Below are positions 1-8,157 of a stretch of DNA of 64,000 bases, in pieces. Both the position numbers and the translations under genes were made by a program. Origin of the DNA: Gammaproteobacteria bacterium (GTDB taxonomy: Bacteria > Pseudomonadota > Gammaproteobacteria > Arenicellales > Arenicellaceae); the NCBI GenBank assembly GCA_017854775.1, contig JAFMHC010000002.1:17099-81098 (forward strand), in the 5' to 3' direction. Under the pieces are notes generated by a model. The model saw only the letters and a program-made list of their open reading frames with translations, ran no database searches and had not been told where the DNA came from. How positions within the stretch are numbered: the stretch's first letter is position 1; each line of letters opens with the position of its first letter.

Positions 1-365
1 GAAATGCGTTGATCTGGTGTGGAGCCGATGTCAATAGACAAGACATCAAACTCAATATCCGCTTGGCCTTCCAGGTAAACGCATTTCAAATCTGGGTCGA
101 CACCGTTGCATCGAGCTTGAATCCACCTAACACCCGCACGACGACATAATTGATTAAGGTCAATATTCGTTTCTGCCAGTGAATAGTGGCCAGCAACAAA
201 ACCCGGTAGCATTCCTGAATACGGCGTCAGTAACTTTTCTGAAACCAAGGTAACACGCACCCCAGCAATGGCTTTCATCGCCAAAGCTTTGATTAGCAAT
301 ACGTGTGTATGCCCTCCACCCAGTAATACCAAGTCTCTAATAAACATAGGATCTCTAGTAAACAT
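1..365 (-). CDS. selD: Selenide water dikinase, N-terminal FAD/NAD oxidoreductase domain (partial)
   Basis: The frame is open to the left edge, so only about 121 N-terminal residues are visible. They contain the dinucleotide-binding start LVLLGGGHTHVLLIKAL, then TPYSGMLPGFVAGHYS and a segment ending IGSTP. These are typical of the oxidoreductase domain fused to the N terminus of SelD in many marine proteobacteria; the SelD catalytic half would lie outside the window. SelD makes selenophosphate, the selenium donor for the MnmH enzyme encoded immediately upstream in the same direction. Only 2 nt separate the mnmH stop from the first in-frame ATG (365). A second in-frame ATG at 347 also fits the family, so the start is uncertain. 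The product could be a stand-alone oxidoreductase if the SelD part is missing. Confidence 0.8.
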   Translation of the reverse strand, partial: MFTRDPMFIRDLVLLGGGHTHVLLIKALAMKAIAGVRVTLVSEKLLTPYSGMLPGFVAGHYSLAETNIDLNQLCRRAGVRWIQARCNGVDPDLKCVYLEGQADIEFDVLSIDIGSTPDQRI

Positions 366-367
366 GT

Positions 368-1531
368 TCAGAGCCTAGCGTGCTGTGAAACCGCTAGGCT
401 AGCGGCAACCGAATGCCCCTGAATACTCTGCTGATTACTCTCAAGCCAATTGGTGATTTCTGACCAATTACCAGACAACACAAGGCGTGATTCACTTTTA
501 GTTTGGTAATGCTGATAAAGTGCGTCGTAGTAGTCCGTCAGTAGCATCTCGATAAACTGATAAAAGCCAGCCGAGTCATTTTGCTCACGCAGCAAACTTG
601 TTGCGTGGCTAAGTAGCTCAGACATCTGTTGAAATTTAAGCCCCCCCAAGCGCTTTTTTATCCGTTGCAGACTGCCCAATGCGTCATCGTATAAAGCGGC
701 GTAAGGGTCGTCGCTACCGCCACCATAGTGTAGCAAACTGTGCTCAACATAGTCTTGATACAGACGCGCAACTCGATCAGCCATACTCGCCTGTAACAAC
801 AATACCGGCGCGCGTGCCATCGCCTCTTGCAGCACTTTTGGTAAATGAATCCGACCGATTAAATGCGACTCCGCTTCGATTAACACCGGCGCATCACTGC
901 GCGCTTCGCAGCGTAACCAGTCAATTATTATCTGATTTTCCCAATCAATTTGCGCCGGTTGTGGTTTAAATGTTTTCCCAAACGCGCTACCTCGATGATT
1001 AGCACGACCCTCTATGTCGACAGCACCCAGCCGCCCATCAATAAGTTGGGTTTTGCCAATCCCAGTCGCGCCACTTAACAAAATAATATTACCTTGCTTG
1101 CATAAGCGTGTCAGTTGCTCAAGTAAATAACGCCTTAATGCTTTATAACCGCCCTCGACAATCGGATAGTGCAATCCGTCGTCGGCTAACCATTGCTGTG
1201 TTATTTTCGAGCGCAGCCCTCCACGAAAACAGTACAGATAGCCATCGGGGTTGTCGGCGATAAACTGCTTCCAGCTGGCAATGCGCTGTGCGCGAATATC
1301 GGGCGTGGCTAAACCTAGCCCAAGATTGATTGCGGATGGCTGACCATGCTCGGCATATTCATTGCCAATAAGGTGACGCTGTCGATCGTTTAATAGAGGC
1401 AAATTGCTTGCAGTGGGGAAAGCACCCGCACAGAATTCGACTGGCGCCCTGACGTCCATCAGCGCAACATCCTTTAAAAACAGCGAGCTGAACTGTTCGA
1501 CACTTAGATCGTCTCTATTGCTATCCGGCAT
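368..1531 (-). CDS. mnmH: tRNA 2-selenouridine synthase
   Basis: MnmH (SelU/YbbB) replaces sulfur by selenium at the wobble 2-thiouridine of certain tRNAs, using selenophosphate. The 387-residue protein has the expected order. An N-terminal rhodanese domain (about 10-130) carries EFCAGAFPTA and the catalytic-Cys loop YCFRGGLRSK. A P-loop domain starts with GATGIGKT near residue 155. Length is normal for the family. The selD-type gene directly downstream supplies the selenium donor, which supports the call. The pair probably forms one transcription unit. Confidence 0.95.
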   Translation of the reverse strand: MPDSNRDDLSVEQFSSLFLKDVALMDVRAPVEFCAGAFPTASNLPLLNDRQRHLIGNEYAEHGQPSAINLGLGLATPDIRAQRIASWKQFIADNPDGYLYCFRGGLRSKITQQWLADDGLHYPIVEGGYKALRRYLLEQLTRLCKQGNIILLSGATGIGKTQLIDGRLGAVDIEGRANHRGSAFGKTFKPQPAQIDWENQIIIDWLRCEARSDAPVLIEAESHLIGRIHLPKVLQEAMARAPVLLLQASMADRVARLYQDYVEHSLLHYGGGSDDPYAALYDDALGSLQRIKKRLGGLKFQQMSELLSHATSLLREQNDSAGFYQFIEMLLTDYYDALYQHYQTKSESRLVLSGNWSEITNWLESNQQSIQGHSVAASLAVSQHARL

Positions 1532-1639
1532 CGGCTATTTTTTGTCAGGTTAAGGTTGCTTAGAGTGTAACGTAGACCCGCATTTAACGTGGTGGTATCG
1601 GTCTTCATGGCCTGGCGAATCAGTAAAGATAGACCCTAA

Positions 1640-3244
1640 CTAACTTTTAACGACTTTTTTAGCAGCCTTCTTCGATACCTTTCTGGCAACTTTGTTAGTT
1701 GTTTTCTTAGCAACCTTCTTAGTTGTTTTCTTCGCTACCTTTTTAGTTATTTTCTTCGTTACCTTTTTAGTTATTTTTTTCGTACTAGCACCTTTTTTCT
1801 TTGCTTTTATCGGCTTTCGAACAACGGCTGCCTTAGGGGTAACTAAGCCAGTTGCTTGTTCAAGCTCGACTAAAGAGTGCTCCATGTATTCAATCAGCCT
1901 TTGTACTTGTGGCATAGATCGGCGACAGGCGGTAATGCCAAAGTCGACATTTTGATCATAGGAAACGAGGGTTATATTAAGCGCGATACCTTCGGTGACA
2001 ATTGACGCCGGATAAATTCCATCCAAACGAGCACCATCCCAATACATCGCCTTACGCGGCCCAGGCACATTTGAAATAATGGTGTTATACGGCGGTAACC
2101 TGCTCATTAAACCAAGCGGCATCAATAGTAAGCCAGGTGCCTGAATCAGCTGCAGCATCAGTGCTGCTTCTTTGGGCTTCATACCTTTGAACAGCGCTTT
2201 ACCAGCAACCATCGACGCCTGTATTTTGCGAAAGCGCTTAATAGGGTCAGCAATATCGGTGGCTAAGTCGGCACTGATGGCACCAACCGCATTGGAAGAA
2301 TCAATGTCACCTTTTTCGCGCAATGAAACAGGCACCATGGCCTTCATCGATTGTTCAGGTAATTCACTGTGCTTTTGTAGATACAGACGTAAGCCGCCGG
2401 CACACATCGCCAGCACGGCATCGTTGAAGGTTCCGTCCATGGCTTTGCCGGCCGCGCGGATTCTCTGGAACGACCATGATTGCGCTACGAAGCGTCGAGC
2501 CCCATCAACGTGAGTATTAATCGAACTGCGAGGTACATTTTGCCATGGTAACGCCAAAGCGCCGCCCTTACCTCGCCAGCCATTTACATAGCGCTTGAGA
2601 GAACTAAAAAGATGAATGCTACTATCAAACAATTGCTTTAGCGATTCAGCCACATTACGCAGTTCTTGGTCGCTCATACCCTCGGAGTGAATTTTCTCTA
2701 GTTGCTCACGGTAACGACGCTGCGACTCTACCGAAAAAGCCGACCCTTGACTGCGGGCATTTTCATCGTAAGAGTACATGCTCTGGGTGAGGTGCATCGA
2801 ACGCGCGCCATCTACGGCCGCATGATGAAACTTGGAGTAAGTAGCAAACTGTCGGTTTTGCAAACCTTCAATTAAATGCATTTCCCACAGCGGGCGGTTT
2901 CGATCTAATAAAGTGCCATGCAACCGCGAGACCAAGGCAAACAACTCTCGGTAACGTCCCGGTTTAGGCAGGGCCGAATGTCGAATGTGGTACTCGAGAT
3001 CTACCGATTCATCTTTCTGCCAATACAATGGGCCCGCTAAACCAAGACGACCCATTTTAAGGCTATCGCCGAAAGGAGACTGAAGGTCGTCGCCCGAACG
3101 AAGCTCGTCTCTGAGGCGATGCAAAAATTCCTGCTCATCGGCATCAGGCGGCAAAGTAAAAAGGTGAATGCCGCCAACGTGCATTGGTGTTTCACGACTC
3201 TCCGCGAGTAAAAACGCGGTGTCCATCATACTTAGTTTTTTCAT
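1640..3244 (-). CDS. Wax ester synthase / diacylglycerol acyltransferase (WS/DGAT) with lysine-repeat tail
   Basis: This bifunctional acyl-CoA:alcohol/diacylglycerol acyltransferase makes storage wax esters or triacylglycerol. The protein begins KKLSMMDTAFLLAE, a typical family start, and carries the active-site motif HHAAVDG at about residue 140. The C-terminal WES_acyltransf region is recognisable in NVPGPRK and in GIALNITLVSYDQNVDFG. The ORF track starts at a TTG (3280), but the ATG at 3244 matches the family start better and is preferred. After the enzyme domain come about 60 residues of KKxTKK/KKVAKK repeats ending AKKVVKS. This histone-like basic extension is not part of the canonical enzyme. 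It might bind nucleic acid, polyphosphate or the lipid-body surface; its role is unknown. Confidence 0.9.
   Translation of the reverse strand: MKKLSMMDTAFLLAESRETPMHVGGIHLFTLPPDADEQEFLHRLRDELRSGDDLQSPFGDSLKMGRLGLAGPLYWQKDESVDLEYHIRHSALPKPGRYRELFALVSRLHGTLLDRNRPLWEMHLIEGLQNRQFATYSKFHHAAVDGARSMHLTQSMYSYDENARSQGSAFSVESQRRYREQLEKIHSEGMSDQELRNVAESLKQLFDSSIHLFSSLKRYVNGWRGKGGALALPWQNVPRSSINTHVDGARRFVAQSWSFQRIRAAGKAMDGTFNDAVLAMCAGGLRLYLQKHSELPEQSMKAMVPVSLREKGDIDSSNAVGAISADLATDIADPIKRFRKIQASMVAGKALFKGMKPKEAALMLQLIQAPGLLLMPLGLMSRLPPYNTIISNVPGPRKAMYWDGARLDGIYPASIVTEGIALNITLVSYDQNVDFGITACRRSMPQVQRLIEYMEHSLVELEQATGLVTPKAAVVRKPIKAKKKGASTKKITKKVTKKITKKVAKKTTKKVAKKTTNKVARKVSKKAAKKVVKS
1643..1800 (-). repeat. 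Lysine-codon repeat encoding basic C-terminal tail of WS/DGAT
   Basis: Degenerate tandem units of about 24 bp (read on the + strand as tt agttgttttcttagcaacc-like blocks) encode KKVTKKITKKVAKKTTKK-type sequence. The units are close in sequence, so the tail probably grew by slippage or unequal crossing-over. Confidence 0.7.
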
Positions 3245-3416
3245 ATCCGAGCAGCCTTGACCTTGATGTGATTGTTGCAACCAGACAATCAGTATACTGA
3301 AACTGCATCAAGTGTATATATCTACTCATGTCAAGCTTGCGCTAGCTTGAATCAATTTTTGCAAGTCACGCTCACCCGCTCTAGGCTATACTCGATGCAA
3401 ATTAACAAAGGTTTTT

Positions 3417-3923
3417 ATGATGAGTAATACAGAAACAGCAGTATTGGCCGGCGGATGCTTCTGGGGCATGCAAGATCTAATCCGTGGGTTATCAGGCGTA
3501 AAGCAAACTCGTGTTGGTTATACCGGTGGAGATGTACCCAATGCCACTTATAGAAACCACGGTAGCCATGCTGAAGGCATCGAGATCGAATTCGACCCTC
3601 AAGTCATAAGTTTTAGTAAGTTACTGGAATACTTCTTTCAGATTCACGACCCTTCAACTTTGGATCGCCAGGGTAATGACCTCGGTGTCTCGTATCGGTC
3701 TGAAATATTCTATACCTCTGAGGAACAAAAAGAGGCGGCCGATAAAATGATCGATGCCGTTAATCAATCAGGCTTATGGCCCGGCAAGGTAGTGACTAAG
3801 GTGTCTCCTGCTGGCGACTTTTGGGAGGCTGAACCAGAGCATCAAGATTATTTAGAGCGCTACCCACAGGGCTATACCTGCCATTTCCCTCGAGCTGATT
3901 GGGTATTGCCCAACGCTGATTAG
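3417..3923 (+). CDS. msrA: Peptide-methionine (S)-S-oxide reductase
   Basis: MsrA repairs oxidised methionine (the S epimer of the sulfoxide) in proteins and free methionine. The 168-residue protein has the catalytic motif GGCFWGMQ near residue 12, then [20 protein letters not shown] and FFQIHDPST, all hallmark MsrA segments. The end [14 protein letters not shown] lacks the C-terminal resolving-Cys extension of E. coli MsrA, like the shorter family members. Two tandem ATG codons (3417 and 3420) are available. The gene is monocistronic and divergent from the WS/DGAT gene. Confidence 0.95.
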   Translation: MMSNTETAVLAGGCFWGMQDLIRGLSGVKQTRVGYTGGDVPNATYRNHGSHAEGIEIEFDPQVISFSKLLEYFFQIHDPSTLDRQGNDLGVSYRSEIFYTSEEQKEAADKMIDAVNQSGLWPGKVVTKVSPAGDFWEAEPEHQDYLERYPQGYTCHFPRADWVLPNAD

Positions 3924-4066
3924 AGTGCCGAGAGCTGACTAAAGTGCCGAACGCTGAATAAAGTGCCAAACGCCTGCTAAGTCAGCCGCGTTGAACTGTT
4001 GAACTAAAGCCGCAGCTATTTCTTGAACTTCAGCCGCGGCACCTTCTTGAACTTCAGCCGCGGCGC
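3924..4066. repeat. Short degenerate direct repeats between msrA and the epoxide hydrolase gene
   Basis: Two repeat families sit between the convergent genes. About 17-bp units of the type gctgaNtaaagtgccRaacg occur three times after the msrA stop. A 24-bp unit containing cttgaacttcagccgcggc occurs twice with a third partial copy. The function is unknown; they may be slippage products at a convergent 3' end. Confidence 0.6.
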
Positions 4067-4067
4067 T

Positions 4068-5210
4068 TTAGAGCGGCATACTTCGCAAGCATTCTCTTAG
4101 CTGTTTTACAAATAACTCTGGCACTTCCATCGCTGCGAAGTGCCCTCCGCCTTCGTTCTCTTGCCAAAACTGGATGTTTTTAAAGCGCTGCTCGGCCCAA
4201 CGACGCGATGGCTGAATAATTTCGTTCTCAAATATGCTAGCCCCCATCGGCACGGTCACTTCTGATAAATCAGATTTAGCAAAACTATGCCAATACAAAC
4301 GTGCCGAAGAGGCCGCCGAATTGCTTAACCAATAAAGAGAAATGTTGTCGAGAAGATGATCTTTGCTAAAGCTATTTTGCAAGGCATCAGGTCCGGACCA
4401 TTGATGAAATTTCTCTAAAATCCAAGCCATCTGACCGACAGGTGAATCGGCTAAAGCATAGCCAATAGTCTGTGGCCGCGTGCCTTGTATCGCAGCATAG
4501 GCCGAACCATCCTGCAGATACTTTTGATACTGAGCTAGGGCCTTGGCTTCTTGTTCTGTGGGCGTATTCATTATGGCCTTATCAGGTGCCCCGACTACCA
4601 CAAGGTTGACATGAATGCCGGCGCAATGACCTAGGTCTTGCGCACCAATAGAAGCGGTAATCACTCCACCCCAATCACCCCCTTGAGCAAAGTATCGTTG
4701 ATAACCTAGGTTCACCATCAATCGATCCCACACACTGGCTATTTTCTCGGTAGTCCAATCAGCACTGGTTGGCTTAGCCGAGAAACCATAGCCTGGGATC
4801 GATGGCAATACTAAGTGATACGCGTCTTCGGCCTTGCCGCCATACTTGGCGGGGTTTGTTAGTGGGCCGATAAGCTCGATAAATTCAAGCACCGAACCTG
4901 GCCAACCGTGAGTCATAAGTAAGGGCCGTGCATTTGGCTCTGGCGATTTAATATGCAAAAAATGGATGTCTACCCCATCAAGTTCCAGCAGATACTGAGG
5001 GTAGCTATTCAGCCTTTCTTGGCAAGCAAACCAGTCGTAATCATCGCGCCAATAATCACTGAATTCTTTGACAATATCGAGTGGAATTCCCTGACTCCAA
5101 TCGCTTACCGTTTGTTTTTCCGGCAAGCGGCTATTCGTCAAGCGTTGCTTTAGGTCGTCAATCGCACTTTGATCAATGTTAACTCTGAACGGGCGGGCAA
5201 TGTTGGTCAT
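4068..5210 (-). CDS. Epoxide hydrolase, EHN-domain alpha/beta hydrolase
   Basis: This protein hydrolyses epoxides to diols, or a related substrate. The 380-residue sequence starts with the epoxide hydrolase N-terminal domain (about 5-110: PFRVNIDQSAIDDLKQRL). The alpha/beta hydrolase core follows, with the oxyanion motif HGWPGS near residue 100, the nucleophile motif GGDWGG near 175 (Asp), and the terminal catalytic His in GGGHFAAME near 357. It resembles microsomal-type bacterial epoxide hydrolases. It stands alone, so the substrate is not indicated by context. Confidence 0.9.
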   Translation of the reverse strand: MTNIARPFRVNIDQSAIDDLKQRLTNSRLPEKQTVSDWSQGIPLDIVKEFSDYWRDDYDWFACQERLNSYPQYLLELDGVDIHFLHIKSPEPNARPLLMTHGWPGSVLEFIELIGPLTNPAKYGGKAEDAYHLVLPSIPGYGFSAKPTSADWTTEKIASVWDRLMVNLGYQRYFAQGGDWGGVITASIGAQDLGHCAGIHVNLVVVGAPDKAIMNTPTEQEAKALAQYQKYLQDGSAYAAIQGTRPQTIGYALADSPVGQMAWILEKFHQWSGPDALQNSFSKDHLLDNISLYWLSNSAASSARLYWHSFAKSDLSEVTVPMGASIFENEIIQPSRRWAEQRFKNIQFWQENEGGGHFAAMEVPELFVKQLRECLRSMPL

Positions 5211-5435
5211 GTTGAACTCGAATAATGTTTACAGGCCGCCTATATTACAGCAGGCGATTACGTTTAGATGAAATAAGCCATCGAAGATGTCGATACCTCA
5301 CACAACATTTTAGTGCCGAAATGCTAGTGGCTTTTGCCGTAAATAATGGCCGCCAAAAAGCATGCTCACAATGTAATAATGGAAAAGCCAAATAAAAATG
5401 CAACCATTTTGAATTAGCCTCGTCATACCTATTAT

Positions 5436-5999
5436 ATGCAGCCTGAAATTGAACTCGTTACTCTAGCCAAAGCTGGAGACATGCAAGCTTTTCAACGTCT
5501 TGTCGAGCTTAATAGCGGCAAGATGTACGGTGCTGCCTATCGAATACTCAAAAACAAAGAACAGGCTGAGGATTGTGTGCAGGAAGCATTTTTAAAAATG
5601 CATCTCAAACTCGATACATTTAATCAACAATCAAAATTCAGCACCTGGCTCTACTCGGTGACGGTTAATGTGGCGCTCGATTTACTGCGTAAAAATGCCA
5701 AGCATGCTCAGTGCTCAGATTATGACTTCGATCAAATACCATCAGCTAGTACTAATAGCCCAGAAAAAGCCGCCTTGCTCAGCAATATTGGCCGCGTCAC
5801 AGAACGAGCCATTAGCCAACTGAACGACGATCTCCGAGTTGCTTTTATATTGCGTCACTATGAAGAACGCAGTATCGAAGAGATTAGCCAGATACTCGAG
5901 CTTAATGCCAGCACCGTTAAGAGCCGCATATTTAGAGCCGTTGGCCGACTTCGCAAAACTCTGCAACCAAAGGTAGGTGACTATGAAACCCTGGACTGA
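5436..5999 (+). CDS. ECF RNA polymerase sigma factor
   Basis: An extracytoplasmic-function sigma factor of 187 residues. Region 2 (about 10-75) contains YRILKNKEQAEDCVQEAFLKM, matching the core-binding and -10 recognition helices. Region 4 (about 125-180) contains RSIEEISQILELNASTVKSRIFRA, the -35 recognition helix-turn-helix. The gene overlaps the start of the next gene by 17 nt. That gene encodes a single-span membrane protein with the layout of an anti-sigma factor, so translational coupling and regulation by sequestration are likely. Confidence 0.93.
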   Translation: MQPEIELVTLAKAGDMQAFQRLVELNSGKMYGAAYRILKNKEQAEDCVQEAFLKMHLKLDTFNQQSKFSTWLYSVTVNVALDLLRKNAKHAQCSDYDFDQIPSASTNSPEKAALLSNIGRVTERAISQLNDDLRVAFILRHYEERSIEEISQILELNASTVKSRIFRAVGRLRKTLQPKVGDYETLD

Positions 6000-6831
6000 A
6001 GAAGATCTTATCTTGCTCTACTACCAAGAGCTTGACCCCGCTCTAACGCGAGAAATTGAGCAAGCCATGGCTGAATCTAGCAAACAATCTGTTCAACTGC
6101 GGCGTGATTATGATGCCCTATGCAAAATGTTGGGTGATGCCCTAGAAAGTGACGTGCCAGAACCCAGCGCAGATCTCAATCAACAAATTATGCTGGCTAT
6201 TCGTGAGGCTGAAGCTAAAAAACAACAAACCGCAACCGTCAGGTCAGAATCAAACCAGCAGCACAGACCTGCAATAGCGGAGAGCTTGGGAGAAAGAATG
6301 TCTCGCTGGTTGGCTGGCTCGCTCGACAGTAAGCTAAGACCTGCGTTGATGTTCTTGTTGTTCGCAGTCATTGGAATATTCTATTTAGGCCGCTGGTCGG
6401 CGATGCCTTTAGAGGCTCCTATTGTTGATCTCGGAGCTCCTAGCAAAATCGAACAGAGCTTTCGCCCAAGCGACGACGCAAGCCGACGAGTGTTGCTGAC
6501 AAATGTAAGCTCTCATATTGAAACAAGCCAGCGCCTGCTTACCTTAGTAAGCAATGGCGGCGATGGGCTGTCGGGCGAGTTAGAACCTCGGCGTCAAATG
6601 ATAGATGAACTAATTAGCTTCAACCGCCTGTATCGACGAGTAGCGGTACGCTCTGGTGACACTATGCTGGCGAATGTTCTGCAACAAATGGAATCGGTTC
6701 TATTAGAGATAAGTCACACCAAGAGCAGCGATGACGCTCAGTGGAACAAAGTGCGTGAACGACTGGACGGCACAGACTTGCTGTTCAAGTTAAAAGTCAC
6801 CGACAAAAGGATAAACCACGAGCTCATTTAG
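5983..6831 (+). CDS. Membrane anti-sigma-like protein partner of the ECF sigma factor
   Basis: A protein of about 282 residues with an N-terminal cytoplasmic region (KPWTEEDLILLYYQELDPAL), typical of the anti-sigma domain fold although no zinc HxxxCxxC motif is present. One transmembrane helix (ALMFLLFAVIGIFYLG) lies near residue 115, followed by a periplasmic region. The ORF track begins at GTG 5977, but aggtagg at 5971-5977 is well placed as ribosome binding site for the ATG at 5983, so that start is chosen. The coding overlap with the sigma gene supports a sigma/anti-sigma pair. The release signal is unknown; the two downstream exported HEAT proteins are candidates for sensing or response. 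Confidence 0.75.
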   Translation: MKPWTEEDLILLYYQELDPALTREIEQAMAESSKQSVQLRRDYDALCKMLGDALESDVPEPSADLNQQIMLAIREAEAKKQQTATVRSESNQQHRPAIAESLGERMSRWLAGSLDSKLRPALMFLLFAVIGIFYLGRWSAMPLEAPIVDLGAPSKIEQSFRPSDDASRRVLLTNVSSHIETSQRLLTLVSNGGDGLSGELEPRRQMIDELISFNRLYRRVAVRSGDTMLANVLQQMESVLLEISHTKSSDDAQWNKVRERLDGTDLLFKLKVTDKRINHELI

Positions 6832-6956
6832 AATCGCAACCACCACAAAATAAATCGCTGAGAAAAAAACAAAACCATTCGGCGATTACTGCGTCATAAC
6901 TTGAAAGCAACTCAAGAGAAATAAAAATGAACGAAATCAAATTAAGAGGCACCGAG

Positions 6957-8153
6957 ATGAAAGCAAAATTTAGTCAGCTTTGTAAAAAAAAATCATTGGC
7001 GATCGCAATTGCGCTTATGTTGGGCGGCCAGACTGTCATGGCCCAAGAAGGTCTGTATGAAAAAGGTCAAATACAGTTAGATAACAAAGAGTATAAAGCC
7101 GCCCGAGACACCTTTGCCGACTTGGTACAAACTGGCAGTGCCAAACAAGACGCGGCACTGTATTGGCTGGCCTACTCGCAATTCAAAAATGGCTATGATC
7201 AACGAGCACTAAACACTCTTTCTCAATTGGCACGCGATCACTCTGAAAGCCGATGGTTGGACGACGCAGCCGCTTTGAAAATTGAAATTCAAGACGAGAA
7301 CGGCCAGAGCATTGATGTTGATAATGAAGAGATGAAGCTCTATGCGCTGAACTCACTGATGAATTCGCCGTCTGAAAAATCCTTCGGAATCTTGAAAAAA
7401 CTGCTTGCGGGTAACAGTTCCAAGCAGGTTAAAAATAGAGCTCTATTTGTCCTCAGTCAAATCAACGACCCTAAGGCATTTGATTTTATTTCGGTACTTG
7501 CCGGCGATAGTACAAATACGCAACTTCAAGAAGAGGCCATACGGGTATTAGGTATTTCAGGTTCTGAACAGTCAATGACGCAGCTGATTAATATATATCG
7601 ATCGTCCGATAATGAAGCAACTAAAATAAAAATTCTGCACAGTTACATGATCGCTGGCCAGAGTGAGCAGCTTATTGAATTAGCTAAGTTGGAGTCAAAC
7701 CCTGTTCTTAAAAAGCAGGCGATTCACTTAGTTGGGGTGATGTCCAATGCCGATGTATTACTGGAGATGTATCGCAGCGCTGAGTTTAAAGATTTTCGTA
7801 GCGAAATATTACACGCCCTGGCTATCGGTGATGGCGCAGAGGCCTTGCTCGAAATTGTTAATTCAGAAGAAGACCAACAACTGCTAACCGAAGCCGTACA
7901 AAAAGTGGGCATAAGCGGCAACGATGCAACAGCTGGCTACTTGGCAAAAATATACCAAGAAAACGATAATAGTGAGGTTCGAAAAGCCGTCATACAGTCA
8001 TTGTTCATTCAGGACGATAGTGCTGGGTTAAGCAATATTGTGAAGACCGAAAACGACCCTGTGTTAAAGCGCGAGGCACTGCAGAAACTCTCACTATTGG
8101 GTTCTGACGAATCATTGAAATTCTTCGACGATATATTGAACGGTGAGGACTAG
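6957..8153 (+). CDS. Exported TPR/HEAT-repeat protein
   Basis: Starting at ATG 6957, preceded by agagg at 7-8 nt, the product has a Sec signal peptide (hydrophobic LAIAIALMLGG, probable cleavage after VMA-QE). A short TPR-like segment follows (YEKGQIQLDNKEYKAARDTF). Most of the remainder consists of about 31-residue HEAT-like repeats (for example VKNRALFVLSQINDPKAFDFI). The ORF-track start at 6927 would put ten polar residues before the signal peptide and is less likely. It probably acts as a periplasmic scaffold. It is the third gene of the ECF operon. The exact function is not recognisable. Confidence 0.75.
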   Translation: MKAKFSQLCKKKSLAIAIALMLGGQTVMAQEGLYEKGQIQLDNKEYKAARDTFADLVQTGSAKQDAALYWLAYSQFKNGYDQRALNTLSQLARDHSESRWLDDAAALKIEIQDENGQSIDVDNEEMKLYALNSLMNSPSEKSFGILKKLLAGNSSKQVKNRALFVLSQINDPKAFDFISVLAGDSTNTQLQEEAIRVLGISGSEQSMTQLINIYRSSDNEATKIKILHSYMIAGQSEQLIELAKLESNPVLKKQAIHLVGVMSNADVLLEMYRSAEFKDFRSEILHALAIGDGAEALLEIVNSEEDQQLLTEAVQKVGISGNDATAGYLAKIYQENDNSEVRKAVIQSLFIQDDSAGLSNIVKTENDPVLKREALQKLSLLGSDESLKFFDDILNGED

Positions 8154-8157
8154 ACCA

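Noticed and set aside
1692-1955. Phe-rich 87-aa ORF opposite the WS/DGAT tail
   Set aside because: It is the antisense reading of the lysine repeats.
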